Assembly: GCA_026387315.1 (NCBI GenBank)
Contig: JAPLLY010000033.1
Location: forward strand, 1-55,734
DNA: 55,734 nt
Direction: 5' to 3'
Source of the DNA: Candidatus Omnitrophota bacterium
GTDB taxonomy: Bacteria > Omnitrophota > Gorgyraeia > Gygaellales > Profunditerraquicolaceae
The stretch's first letter is position 1, and every line of letters starts with the position of its first letter. The notes beneath the pieces were generated by a model, which worked only from the letters and a program-made list of their open reading frames with translations, made no database searches and was not told the DNA's origin. Positions 32,022 through 40,508 of this stretch are shown here, in pieces. A program made the translations under genes and the position numbers.

Positions 32022-33386
32022 TTATCTTTTAATAGAAAGCTTGGACTCTACTGATTTCTTAGGATCAAATAACTTAATTATGTCTTCCTTATTAAGAAAT
32101 TCAGAAAACTCTTTTAATTTAACTCCTGACATATCCTTAATCTTTTTACCGCTGCTAATAGAATATTTAATAAGTTCACCGATAATAGTATGCGCCTGCT
32201 TAAAAGGAACCTTTTTATCAACTAAATAATACACCAGGTCTGTCGCATATAGAGATTCGTCTTTTAAACATTCTTCAATTTTAGGCTTATTGAATTTAAG
32301 CGTCTTGATCAGGCCTGCTAAGACTTTTAATTCCAAAGAGACTATTTCAAAAGAATTAAACAACGGCTCTTTATCCAACTGCATATCCCTATTATAGGTC
32401 AAAGGTAAACCTTTCATCATCGTTAGAACACTTATTAAATTTCCATTTAATCTTCCCGCGTAACCTCTTACTAATTCTAATACATCAGGATTTTTCTTCT
32501 GCGGCATAAGTGAACTTCCCGTGCAAAAAGCTTCATCTATTTCAATAAAATCAAATTCCTTAGTAGACCAAATAATTAAATCTTCCGATAATCTTGACAG
32601 ATGCATTGCAACAATTGATAACGCGCTGACAATTTCTATTATAAAATCCCTATCGCTTACTGAATCTAAAGAATTTTCAGTAGGGCTTAATTTCCAGGCT
32701 TGGCTTAATTCTTCGAATTCCTTAAAAACATTTTCCGCCGCTTCACTGTATTCTTTATAACTAATTGGAGTTCCCGCTAAGGCGCCGGCGCCCATTGTTA
32801 TTTTTAAGTTATCGGCAATATAGATAAACCTTTCCTTATCTCTTAACAACATCAATTTATATGTTCCTAAATAATCTCCAAGAAGAACGGGTTGCGCATG
32901 CTGCATATGAGTGTATCCCGGCATAATAACATCCTTATTCTGTGCTAATAGACTATCTAAAGAAGAGATAAACTCTTCGATATCATGTTTGCATAGGATT
33001 TCGATCATCTTCTTACAGTATAATTTAGTTGCAAATACAACTTGATCATTCCTGGACCTAGCCATGTGAAGTTTTAAAACCAAGTTACCATCATTAAGCC
33101 TTTTTTCTAATTCATTCTGGATATTCGTATGGATATCTTCGCAATTAACGTCAAATGCCAACTTTCCTTCCCGAATTTCTTTATAAATTGTATTCAATGC
33201 CTTAATTAAAGTGTCCGCTTCCACTTTAGTCAAGTTAGATGTTTTTGCCAAAATCTTTACATGAATAATAGACCCTATTACATCATATAAGGCAAGTTTA
33301 GAATCAAATTGTATCGATCTGGTAAACTTTTCGACTAATGGGTCTGTTTCTTTATCAAATCTTCCACCCCATAACTTTTTCGCCAT
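32022..33386 (-). CDS. argH: Argininosuccinate lyase
   Basis: 454 aa, fumarase/aspartase superfamily; splits argininosuccinate to arginine and fumarate, the last step of arginine synthesis. KLWGGRFDKETDP at the N-terminus, HMARSRNDQV, YTHMQHAQPV and the signature GSSLMPQKKNPD are present. Length is normal. It reads as more AT-rich than the arg genes upstream of it, and holds no repeats, which could hint at separate ancestry. Confidence 0.96.
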   Translation of the reverse strand: MAKKLWGGRFDKETDPLVEKFTRSIQFDSKLALYDVIGSIIHVKILAKTSNLTKVEADTLIKALNTIYKEIREGKLAFDVNCEDIHTNIQNELEKRLNDGNLVLKLHMARSRNDQVVFATKLYCKKMIEILCKHDIEEFISSLDSLLAQNKDVIMPGYTHMQHAQPVLLGDYLGTYKLMLLRDKERFIYIADNLKITMGAGALAGTPISYKEYSEAAENVFKEFEELSQAWKLSPTENSLDSVSDRDFIIEIVSALSIVAMHLSRLSEDLIIWSTKEFDFIEIDEAFCTGSSLMPQKKNPDVLELVRGYAGRLNGNLISVLTMMKGLPLTYNRDMQLDKEPLFNSFEIVSLELKVLAGLIKTLKFNKPKIEECLKDESLYATDLVYYLVDKKVPFKQAHTIIGELIKYSISSGKKIKDMSGVKLKEFSEFLNKEDIIKLFDPKKSVESKLSIKR

Positions 33387-33422
33387 TTTTTCTCTCCTTA
33401 ACTAACACCTAACGGAAATCCT

Positions 33423-33493
33423 GGGGACGGTTCTGTTTTTTTTAGATTCCCACTTTCGTGGGAATGACGCCAGGGAAAAACAGAACCGTCCCC
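33423..33493. repeat. GGGGACGGTTCT-family repeat with an ATTCCCAC/GTGGGAAT palindrome in its loop
   Basis: Outer arms GGGGACGGTTCTGTTTT and AAAACAGAACCGTCCCC. The loop contains GATTCCCAC-TTTC-GTGGGAATGAC (33445-33468), a member of another family seen at 53387. Confidence 0.85.
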
Positions 33494-33503
33494 TGGTTTT
33501 ATG

Positions 33504-33577
33504 GATTAAGCGGGTGGCTTGGGTGTTTTCGACGCGCGTTAGCGCTAGAAAATACCCAAGACAGGACCCGCTTAATC
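33504..33577 (-). repeat. Structured hairpin with conserved CCTGTC/GCC internal loop, copy 1 (after argG)
   Basis: Read on the minus strand: outer stem GATTAAGCGGGT/ACCCGCTTAATC, asymmetric loop CCTGTC opposite GCC, inner stem CTTGGGT-TTTTC paired with GAAAA-ACCCAAG, and a GC-rich apical loop. It begins three bases after the argG stop. Copies 2 and 3 follow argF and leuB. Confidence 0.85.
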
Positions 33578-33580
33578 TAG

Positions 33581-34750
33581 TTATCTTTTATACGGCATCC
33601 CCCACAACTTAATAAATCCTTCCGCCAGCTTCTGGTCAAACTTATCCTCTTTGCCGTAAGTACTTAATTCTTTCTTATAAAGAGAATGGTTAGACTTTCT
33701 CCCCACGGCAACGCAAGTACCTTTAGATAATCTCAATTTAATCGTGCCGCTGACGAACTTTTGAGTTTTATTCACAAAACCATCTAAGGCATCTTTCAAA
33801 GCCGAAAACCATAAACCATAATAAACCAACTCCGCGTACTTAAGGCTGATAATTTCCTTAAAATGCGCCAGCTCCCGGTCTAACACCAGAGCTTCTAATT
33901 CTTTATGCGCGGTATAGAGGATAGTAGCCGCCGGAGCCTCATAAATCTCCCGGGATTTAATTCCGACCAACCTGTTCTCAACCATATCGCTTCTGCCCAC
34001 TCCAAACTGTCCACCCGCTTCATTAAGATAATTGATCAAATTTTTAATTTTAAATACTTTGCCGTCGATCTTAACCGGTACGCCCCGGGTAAAAGTTACC
34101 TCCATATACCGCGGATAACTGGCGGATTGCGTTGGGCTCTTGGTAATCAAATAAGCGTCTTCCGGCGGCTCCTGCTCCAAATTCTCCAAAACACCCGCCT
34201 CAATACTTATCCCCCAAATATTGCGGTCAATACTATAAGGCTTCTTTTTGGTGACATCAATCGGGATATTATATTTTAAGGCGTATTCAATCTCTTCATC
34301 GCGCGATTTAAACTCCCACTCCCTCACCGGAGCAAGGATCTCTAATCTGGGGTCAAGAATACCTACGGCCACCTCCAGCCTTACCTGATCATTGCCCTTA
34401 CCTGTGCAGCCGTGCGCGACAGCAGGCGCTTTCTCTTTATGCGCAATCTGCACCAGATACTTAGCAATTAATGGCCGGCCTAATGCCGTGGCCAAAAGAT
34501 ATTTACCCTCATAAACCGCGTTAGCCTTTAAAGCCGGAATAATAAAATCCTTAATAAATTCTTCCTGAAGGTCACGGATGTAAACTTTAGACGCGCCGGC
34601 CGCCAAAGCCCGCTTTTCAATGGCTTCAAAGTTTTCACCCTGGCCCAGATCCGCCACAAAACAGATTACTTCATAACCTCTTTCTTTAAGCCAGCGGACA
34701 ATACAAGAAGTATCTAATCCGCCTGAGTATGCTAAGACTACTTTTTTCAT
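33581..34750 (-). CDS. argG: Argininosuccinate synthase
   Basis: 389 aa, ATP-pyrophosphatase type. AYSGGLDTS at residues 7-15 is the PP-loop, CFVADLGQGE and AHGCTGKGNDQVR are substrate-binding motifs, and SIDRNIWG is the family signature. It joins citrulline and aspartate. Length is slightly short of 400, as usual in bacteria. A structured hairpin follows its stop and another precedes its leader, together with a GGGGACGG repeat. Confidence 0.97.
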   Translation of the reverse strand: MKKVVLAYSGGLDTSCIVRWLKERGYEVICFVADLGQGENFEAIEKRALAAGASKVYIRDLQEEFIKDFIIPALKANAVYEGKYLLATALGRPLIAKYLVQIAHKEKAPAVAHGCTGKGNDQVRLEVAVGILDPRLEILAPVREWEFKSRDEEIEYALKYNIPIDVTKKKPYSIDRNIWGISIEAGVLENLEQEPPEDAYLITKSPTQSASYPRYMEVTFTRGVPVKIDGKVFKIKNLINYLNEAGGQFGVGRSDMVENRLVGIKSREIYEAPAATILYTAHKELEALVLDRELAHFKEIISLKYAELVYYGLWFSALKDALDGFVNKTQKFVSGTIKLRLSKGTCVAVGRKSNHSLYKKELSTYGKEDKFDQKLAEGFIKLWGMPYKR

Positions 34751-34773
34751 TAAACCTCCGAAATTAAATTCTC

Positions 34774-34829
34774 GGGGACGGTTCTATTTTTTTTAGATTA
34801 AAAAATAGCAAAAAATAAAACCGTCCCCT
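34774..34829. repeat. GGGGACGGTTCT-family hairpin
   Basis: Arms GGGGACGGTTCTATTTTTT and AAAAAATAAAACCGTCCCC, the right arm with one mismatch, between argG and argF. Confidence 0.88.
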
Positions 34830-34862
34830 TGTTTCTCCTAATTTGAATAAAATTCATGTTAA

Positions 34863-34932
34863 GTTAACGGGTGGCTTGGGTGTTTTCGACGCGCGTCAGC
34901 GCTAGAAAATACCCAAGACAGGACCCGTTAAC
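34863..34932 (-). repeat. Structured hairpin with conserved CCTGTC/GCC internal loop, copy 2 (argF end)
   Basis: Outer stem GTTAACGGGT/ACCCGTTAAC differs from copy 1 at several paired positions, yet pairs perfectly. The internal loop and inner stem match copy 1. The argF stop codon lies inside the outer stem. Confidence 0.85.
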
Positions 34933-35881
34933 CCTTACTTAACAATTTTATTAAAATCGCCTTCTGCACATGCATTCTATTTTCAGCCTGATCAAAAACA
35001 ATTGAATTCTTACTATCTATAACCTCATCGGTTATTTCTTCACCCCGATGCGCGGGCAAACAATGCATTACTAAAACTCCCGTAGCCGCGTTAGTTAAAA
35101 GTCTAGCATTGATTTGAAAATCTTTAAAGATAATTTTTCTTTGACTAATTTCCTCTTCCTGCCCCATGCTCGCCCAGACATCCGTATAAACCACCTGGGC
35201 GCCGCCAACCGCGCTCAACGGATCCTCGGTAATCCTTATCTGGCTAAGCGTCTCCTTAGCAATTTCTTTGGATTCTTTAACTACTTGCGCGTCCGGAGCG
35301 TATCCGGCGGGGGTAGCTACGGCAATATTCATTCCGGTTTTGGCCGCCGCGTATAGTAAAGAGTTACAAACATTATTTCCATCACCAACATAGGCCAGGG
35401 TTAGGCCTTTTAACCTGCTCCCCACCTTTTGTGAGGCATGGCTTAGGCGGGAAAATTTTTCCCCGATCGTAAACAGATCCGCTAAAGCCTGGCAAGGATG
35501 CGAAAAATCGCTTAAACCATTAATTACCGGAACTCCCGCGGCGGCTGCCATATCCAGGCAAATCTTATGTTCAAAGGTTCTTAAGACAATCCCATCCACA
35601 TACCGCGAAATAGTCTTAGCCGCGTCTTTAACCGTTTCCCTGACCCCTAAATTAATTTCGCCAGGAGACAAATAAATAGAATTACCTCCCAGCTGATACA
35701 TCCCGACCTCAAAAGATACCCGCGTTCTGTTGGATGGCTTCTGAAAAATTAAAGCCAGGGTCTTACCGGCCAGAGCATTGTTAAATTTAGATTTATTCCT
35801 CTTTAACTGAACCGCCAGGTTAAATAATTCCTCGATTTCCAGGGAAGTTAAATCCTGGATAGAAAGCAAATCTTTTTTCAT
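34928..35881 (-). CDS. argF: Ornithine carbamoyltransferase
   Basis: 317 aa, trimeric transcarbamylase. Carbamoyl-phosphate site SNRTRVSFEV, then LRTFEH, the HPCQALADL motif, and the ornithine-site HCLPAHRGEE. It makes citrulline. Length is standard. The start uses an AAAGAAGGTGCGGG leader that is exactly complementary to a sequence right after the argD stop. Confidence 0.96.
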   Translation of the reverse strand: MKKDLLSIQDLTSLEIEELFNLAVQLKRNKSKFNNALAGKTLALIFQKPSNRTRVSFEVGMYQLGGNSIYLSPGEINLGVRETVKDAAKTISRYVDGIVLRTFEHKICLDMAAAAGVPVINGLSDFSHPCQALADLFTIGEKFSRLSHASQKVGSRLKGLTLAYVGDGNNVCNSLLYAAAKTGMNIAVATPAGYAPDAQVVKESKEIAKETLSQIRITEDPLSAVGGAQVVYTDVWASMGQEEEISQRKIIFKDFQINARLLTNAATGVLVMHCLPAHRGEEITDEVIDSKNSIVFDQAENRMHVQKAILIKLLSKG

Positions 35882-35975
35882 CCCGCACCTTCTTTCCTAT
35901 TCAATATTCTGCCCATACTTACACCCTTAAATCTTAATATCTTTTAAAATTATGAATAATCAGAAGGTGCGGGAT
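35879..35975 (-). promoter_or_regulatory. Inverted repeat linking the argD stop and argF Shine-Dalgarno
   Basis: AGAAGGTGCGGGA immediately before the argF ATG pairs perfectly with TCCCGCACCTTCT immediately after the argD stop (35962-35974); 68 bases lie between them. In mRNA this would sequester the argF start until a ribosome ending argD opens it. Confidence 0.6.
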
Positions 35976-37220
35976 TCATTGTCTTAACGCTTCTTCCAGT
36001 ATTCCTACCGCCTGATCAATTTCTTTTTTAGTCACATTCAATGCCGGCATCAACCTTAAGACCTTATCCTGCGTGCAATTAATTAATAAGCCTCGCGTAT
36101 AAGCCGCCTGCACAATCTGTTTTCCCGGGATATTTAATTCTACCCCGAACATTAAACCTAAACCCCTTATTTCCTTAATCACCGGATAAGCACTTTTTAG
36201 GAGAGTTAATTTTTCTAAGAGGTAACTGCCCATCTTTTGGCAATTACTCAAAATCTTCTCCTTCTGCATAGCTTTAAAAACCCCCAAAGCCGCCCTGCAG
36301 ATTACCGGGCCGCCCCCAAAAGTAGAGGCATGCGTACCCGGGGTTAGAATATCACCAAGTTCTTTTTTAGCGATCAAGACGCCGATAGGTAAGCCTCCGC
36401 CTAAAGCCTTAGCTAAAGTCATCAGATCAGGAATAATACCGTAATTCTGATAGCAGAACATCTTGCCTGTCCGGCCTATCCCGGTTTGCACCTCATCAAT
36501 AATTAAAAGTAATTTTTTTTCATCGCATATTTTTCTTAAAAAAAGAACAAAATCCCGGCTGGCAACATTAATTCCACCCTCACCTTGAACCAGCTCCAGC
36601 ATAATCGCTACAGTCTTATCTGTAATCGCTTGTTTAACCGCGGCCAAATCATTAAACTTAACCTGTTTAAAACCATCCGGCACTGGCTCAAAACCATCCT
36701 GGTATTTTTTCTGTCCCGTGGCTGCCAACGCCGCTAAAGTTCTACCGTGAAAAGCATTCTGAAAAGTAATGATTTCATACCTGCCCTGGCTAGTGCTGAG
36801 CCCAGTCAAAGCGCCAATGGTTCGACCATGCTCACCATTGGCGCTGAGCTTAGTCGAAGCACCAAATTTTCTGGCTAATTTAATTGCCGCTTCATTGGCC
36901 TCTGCTCCGGAGTTAGCGAAAAATACTTTACCCGGAAAACTTAAACGAATCAACTCACAAGCTAACTTCGCCTGAAAAGGATGATAATAATTATTCGGCA
37001 CAAATATCAGCTTACTGATCTGATCCCGCACCCCCTGCATTACCTTGGGATGACAGTGCCCTAAACTGCCCACCCCCCAGCCCGGGAAAAAATCCAGATA
37101 AAGCTTACCGTTGATGTCCCAAAGCCGCGAACCTTTCCCCTTGACAAAGATCAGCGGCACCTTGTTATAGGTAGGCATTATGCATTCTTTATATGTCTGA
37201 AATATCTCTTCTATTTTCAT
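35976..37220 (-). CDS. argD: Acetylornithine aminotransferase with a repeat-encoded insert
   Basis: 414 aa; class III PLP aminotransferase. Motifs include FFPGWGVGSLGHCHP, NSGAEANEAAIKLARKF, ITFQNAFHGRTLAALAATG, the Asp in IDEVQTGIGRTG and the PLP lysine in TLAKALGGGLPIG. It acts on N-acetylglutamate semialdehyde, and often on succinyl-DAP, though here DapL makes that unnecessary. About 25 residues between ARKFGA and RYEIITF (STKLSANGEHGRTIGALTG and on) are encoded by a TTCGACC/GTCGAA palindromic repeat. The argC product feeds it. Confidence 0.94.
   Translation of the reverse strand: MKIEEIFQTYKECIMPTYNKVPLIFVKGKGSRLWDINGKLYLDFFPGWGVGSLGHCHPKVMQGVRDQISKLIFVPNNYYHPFQAKLACELIRLSFPGKVFFANSGAEANEAAIKLARKFGASTKLSANGEHGRTIGALTGLSTSQGRYEIITFQNAFHGRTLAALAATGQKKYQDGFEPVPDGFKQVKFNDLAAVKQAITDKTVAIMLELVQGEGGINVASRDFVLFLRKICDEKKLLLIIDEVQTGIGRTGKMFCYQNYGIIPDLMTLAKALGGGLPIGVLIAKKELGDILTPGTHASTFGGGPVICRAALGVFKAMQKEKILSNCQKMGSYLLEKLTLLKSAYPVIKEIRGLGLMFGVELNIPGKQIVQAAYTRGLLINCTQDKVLRLMPALNVTKKEIDQAVGILEEALRQ
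36790..36862. repeat. TTCGACCATGCTCA/GAGCTTAGTCGAA palindromic repeat inside argD
   Basis: CTAGTGCTGAGCCCAGTC, then GCGCCAATGG-TTCGACCATGCTCA-CCATTGGCGC, then TGAGCTTAGTCGAAGC. It is the same family as in mtaB and is in frame. Confidence 0.85.
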
Positions 37221-37228
37221 TTTAGACC

Positions 37229-37288
37229 CTAAATAAGCTATAAGCCATAAGTCTTAAGTTATAAGCTTAAAGCTTATAACTTACAGCT
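37229..37288. repeat. ATAAGCTATAAGCC short irregular repeat
   Basis: Degenerate copies of AAGCTATAAGC, AAGTTATAAGC and AAGCTTATAAC fill the gap between argB and argD. Related to 28914-28950. Confidence 0.7.
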
Positions 37289-37293
37289 TAGCG

Positions 37294-38157
37294 CTATTTA
37301 ACTATCTCGGTGCCAATACCTTTATCCGTAAATATTTCAAGCAGTAACCCATGCGGCGTGCGCGCGTCAATAATATGCGTCTTCTTTACCCCGCCATTCA
37401 ACGCCTCCACGCAAGCGGCAACCTTAGGAATCATTCCCTGCTGAATAATCTTATTCTCAATCAATCCGCTTACCTCCGCGGCCGTCAATGTGGAGATAAA
37501 CGAACTTGTATCTTCCGCGTTACGCATAATTCCTTTGACATTGGTTAATAAAACAAACTTTTCCGCCTGCATATTGGCGGCAATGCTGGAGGCTGCCTCA
37601 TCAGCATTTACATTATAAGTTTTTTTATCTTTCCCGCGGCCCATAGGCAAGACCACGACTACCTTATCTTTTTTTAGCTCCTCGCTTAATAGCTGGATAT
37701 TAATGGCTTTGATCTGGCCAACCAAACCGATATCAACTTGTCCGGCTTTAGCCTTTTTCTTTTCAACCTGGATCAAATCATCATCCTTGCCATTTAAACC
37801 AACAGCCTTTACTCCCAACGCGTTTAGCTCTTTTACAATCAACGCGTTTAACACGGATAGCTCTTCTTCCACCAACTGCAGAGTTTCCTCATCAGTAACG
37901 CGCATGCCTTCCACAAACTCTGTCTTCTTGCCTGACGCGCGCATACGTTCGCTAATATTCGGCCCTCCCCCATGGACGAGAATCGGCCGGATACCCATAA
38001 AACCTAAGAAAACAATATCTTCTAAAACCCCTTTGCGGATATTCTCATCGCCCAGAATACTTCCGCCATACTTAATAACAATAACTTTTTTATGAAACCG
38101 TTTGATATAAGGCAATGCCTCAATCAAAACATCTGCTTTTCTAATCGCGTCTTCCAT
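37294..38157 (-). CDS. argB: Acetylglutamate kinase
   Basis: 287 aa, amino-acid kinase fold. VIVIKYGGSILGDE at the N-terminus, VHGGGPNISERM, the NVNADEAASSIAA segment and KFVLLTNVKGI are typical. It phosphorylates N-acetylglutamate, usually the arginine-feedback step in the cyclic pathway. The N-terminal helix before the kinase domain (about 20 residues) is of the kind found in arginine-sensitive enzymes, so feedback control is plausible. Thirty bases from argJ. Confidence 0.96.
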   Translation of the reverse strand: MEDAIRKADVLIEALPYIKRFHKKVIVIKYGGSILGDENIRKGVLEDIVFLGFMGIRPILVHGGGPNISERMRASGKKTEFVEGMRVTDEETLQLVEEELSVLNALIVKELNALGVKAVGLNGKDDDLIQVEKKKAKAGQVDIGLVGQIKAINIQLLSEELKKDKVVVVLPMGRGKDKKTYNVNADEAASSIAANMQAEKFVLLTNVKGIMRNAEDTSSFISTLTAAEVSGLIENKIIQQGMIPKVAACVEALNGGVKKTHIIDARTPHGLLLEIFTDKGIGTEIVK

Positions 38158-38186
38158 TTAGTCCTTTCCCTGCAACAAAAGGCTGC

Positions 38187-39323
38187 TTAATTATAAGCGG
38201 CGTTAATTTTTATATACTCAGGGGTAAGATCGCAAGTATAGACTGTGCACTTGGCCTTACCCCGAGACAAGCTCACCGTAAGCTTTACTCGTTTTCCTTT
38301 TAATGAACCCAGCCTTATTTTTAACTTCTCTTCTTTAATTTTATAACCGCTCGCGCCAACTGCCGCGGCTATCCGGCCAAAATTTGGATTCTGACCAAAA
38401 ACAGCAGCCTTAAAAAGCACAGAGTTGGCAATACTCAAAGCTACGCTCTTGGCCTCTTGCGGATGCTTTGCCTGAGTAACATCAATTTGAATAAATTTAG
38501 TCGCTCCTTCGGCGTCAGTCACTACCATCTTGGCTAAATCCAGGCAGATAGATGCTAGTGCTTGCGAAAAACTCGCTAGATCCGCTCCCCCAGAAATAAC
38601 TCGATTGCCCGCGGCCGCGTTAGCTAAAACCAAGGCCGTATCATTAGTGCTCATACAGCCATCCACTGAAATGCAGTTAAATGATTTATCTACAGCCGCG
38701 CCTGTGGCCTTATCCAAAGCCGCTTGAGTAATTGCCGCGTCCGTCAGAATAAAACAAAGCATGGTTGCCATATTCGGAGCAATCATTCCTGCGCCTTTAG
38801 CAATTCCGCAAATATGCACCAACTTAGCTCCAATTTTTAGGCTTAAACTCACTTCTTTAGCGAAAGTATCCGTAGTCATAATTGCCATTTTAGCCCTATG
38901 GATACCAGAGCTGGATAATCCCAAAACTAACTTCCTGATCCCTCGCTTAATTTTGGCTACATCTAATCTTTTACCGATAATCCCCGTGGAATTAATCAAA
39001 ACACTATTCTTGGCTATTTTTAATTCCCGGGCAAGATAACCAGCCGAACTTTGAGCATCTTTAATTCCCGATTTTCCGGTAAAACAATTAGCATTGCCGC
39101 TATTGGCCAATACCGCTTGAAATCTTTTTGCCGATTTTAGATGTTTTTGATTAACGATTAAAGGAGCGGCCATAATGCTGCTGGTGGTAAATTTAGCAGA
39201 AACTAATGCCGGAAACTGGGAATAAATTAAAGCCAAATCCAGCTTACCGGATTTTTTTAACCCACAGGAAATTCCGTTGGCCTTAAACCCCGCGGGCAAG
39301 ATTGCTTTTAAAAATTTTTTCAT
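38187..39323 (-). CDS. argJ: Glutamate N-acetyltransferase/ornithine acetyltransferase
   Basis: 378 aa precursor that cleaves itself at the threonine in KGAGMIAPNMATMLCF (cut before the T). Moves acetyl from N-acetylornithine to glutamate, making the cyclic pathway. This explains the absence of argE and argA nearby. An N-terminal GFKANGISCGLK and C-terminal NPNFGRIAAAVG segment support it. The leader contains the shared GAAGGTGCGGG sequence; its partner after the argC stop is weaker than in the other pairs. Confidence 0.96.
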   Translation of the reverse strand: MKKFLKAILPAGFKANGISCGLKKSGKLDLALIYSQFPALVSAKFTTSSIMAAPLIVNQKHLKSAKRFQAVLANSGNANCFTGKSGIKDAQSSAGYLARELKIAKNSVLINSTGIIGKRLDVAKIKRGIRKLVLGLSSSGIHRAKMAIMTTDTFAKEVSLSLKIGAKLVHICGIAKGAGMIAPNMATMLCFILTDAAITQAALDKATGAAVDKSFNCISVDGCMSTNDTALVLANAAAGNRVISGGADLASFSQALASICLDLAKMVVTDAEGATKFIQIDVTQAKHPQEAKSVALSIANSVLFKAAVFGQNPNFGRIAAAVGASGYKIKEEKLKIRLGSLKGKRVKLTVSLSRGKAKCTVYTCDLTPEYIKINAAYN

Positions 39324-39347
39324 CCCGCACCTTCTTTTTTAAATCGC

Positions 39348-39382
39348 GGGGACGGTTCTCTTAAAAAAAGAGAACCGTCCCC
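39348..39382. repeat. GGGGACGGTTCT-family hairpin
   Basis: Arms GGGGACGGTTCTCTT and AAGAGAACCGTCCCC around a short A-rich loop, between argJ and argC. Confidence 0.9.
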
Positions 39383-39408
39383 TGTTTTATTTACCAAAAA
39401 GGCGGGGC

Positions 39409-40443
39409 TCATAATAATCCCGTAGTCTCCGGCATCTTATACATAATATTCATGTTCTGGACTGCCTGAGCGCAAGCGCCTTTTAATAAATTGTCAATGG
39501 CAGCGATGACAATAATGCTCTGCCCGAAATCCTGAATCCCAATATCACAAAAATTGGTCTTGACCACATCCTTAATCCTGGGAAAAACACCCTCCGGCTT
39601 AATCCGGATAAAAGGTTCGCCTTGATAAAACTTTTTATATAATTCTGCCAGGTTGTTTGATTTTAACTTAGCATGAGGGATCTTCTTAAGATAAATCGTC
39701 GCCAGAATACCCCGCTCAATAGGCAAAAGATGCGGCACAAAGATTACCTGGACTCCTTTACCGGATAGCTTAGAAAGCAACTGGTTTATTTCCGGAGCGT
39801 GCTGATGCGCGTTAACTTTATAGGCCCGGAAATCACCCTGAATCTCAGAAAATAAATATTCATTTTCCAACTTTTTACCGGCGCCGCTTACTCCGCTTTT
39901 GGCGTCAATAATTATGGAATCCGTATCCACTAAATTTAACGCCAGTAATGGAGCAAGCGCGAGAATCGCGCAAGTTGGATAACACCCCGGATTGGCTAAA
40001 AGAGAAGCGGTTTTTATTTTTACCCGGTTTAGTTCAGGTAATCCATAAATTGCCTCTTTTAAGTTTTCCTTATCCTGATGTATTACCTTGTAGAATTTTT
40101 CATAAACCAAGGGGTTCTTAATCCGGTAATCCGCGCTTAAATCAATAACTTTTTTACCTAAACTTAAAAGCTTAGGCGCGAATTTCATGGAGATAGTATG
40201 CGGCAGGGCCAGAAAGACCAAATCACAATCTTTTTTAATCTCTACCCAATCCGGTTTTTTACAAATCAGCTCCAGCCGATTTTTAAATTTTGGAAACACA
40301 TCCGAGATAACCTGCGCTCCGGGCGAGCTTTTGCCGCTATTGTAAAGATGGGTGATTTTAACGTTGGGGTGGTTAAGCAGGAGTTCAATCAACACCTCTC
40401 CGGTATGGCCGGTTGAGCCAATTATTCCCACATTAATCAACAT
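39409..40443 (-). CDS. argC: N-acetyl-gamma-glutamyl-phosphate reductase
   Basis: 344 aa from the ATG at 40443, preceded by GAGGAGGG; a longer frame to 40557 would run over the promoter. NAD(P)-binding GIIGSTGHTGEVLIELL, the catalytic cysteine in NPGCYPT, and a HQHAPEI segment are present. It makes N-acetylglutamate semialdehyde for ArgD. First gene of the arg series and directly downstream of a strong promoter. Confidence 0.96.
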   Translation of the reverse strand: MLINVGIIGSTGHTGEVLIELLLNHPNVKITHLYNSGKSSPGAQVISDVFPKFKNRLELICKKPDWVEIKKDCDLVFLALPHTISMKFAPKLLSLGKKVIDLSADYRIKNPLVYEKFYKVIHQDKENLKEAIYGLPELNRVKIKTASLLANPGCYPTCAILALAPLLALNLVDTDSIIIDAKSGVSGAGKKLENEYLFSEIQGDFRAYKVNAHQHAPEINQLLSKLSGKGVQVIFVPHLLPIERGILATIYLKKIPHAKLKSNNLAELYKKFYQGEPFIRIKPEGVFPRIKDVVKTNFCDIGIQDFGQSIIVIAAIDNLLKGACAQAVQNMNIMYKMPETTGLL

Positions 40444-40479
40444 GCCCTCCTCCTCGATAACCAAGATGATAATCGCATT

Positions 40480-40508
40480 ATAATAGAATAAAATTAAACT
40501 TCCGTCAA
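40480..40508 (-). promoter_or_regulatory. Sigma70-type promoter for the arginine operon
   Basis: -35 TTGACG (40503-40508), 17-base spacer, -10 TATTAT (40480-40485), about 36 bases before the argC start. No good ARG-box palindrome is visible, so ArgR control cannot be claimed. Confidence 0.75.

Noticed and set aside
33504-33577. T-box or riboswitch candidate because of GGGTGG near arginine genes
   Set aside because: GGGTGG is on the non-coding (plus) strand and the element follows stop codons rather than preceding genes with a terminator and U-tract.
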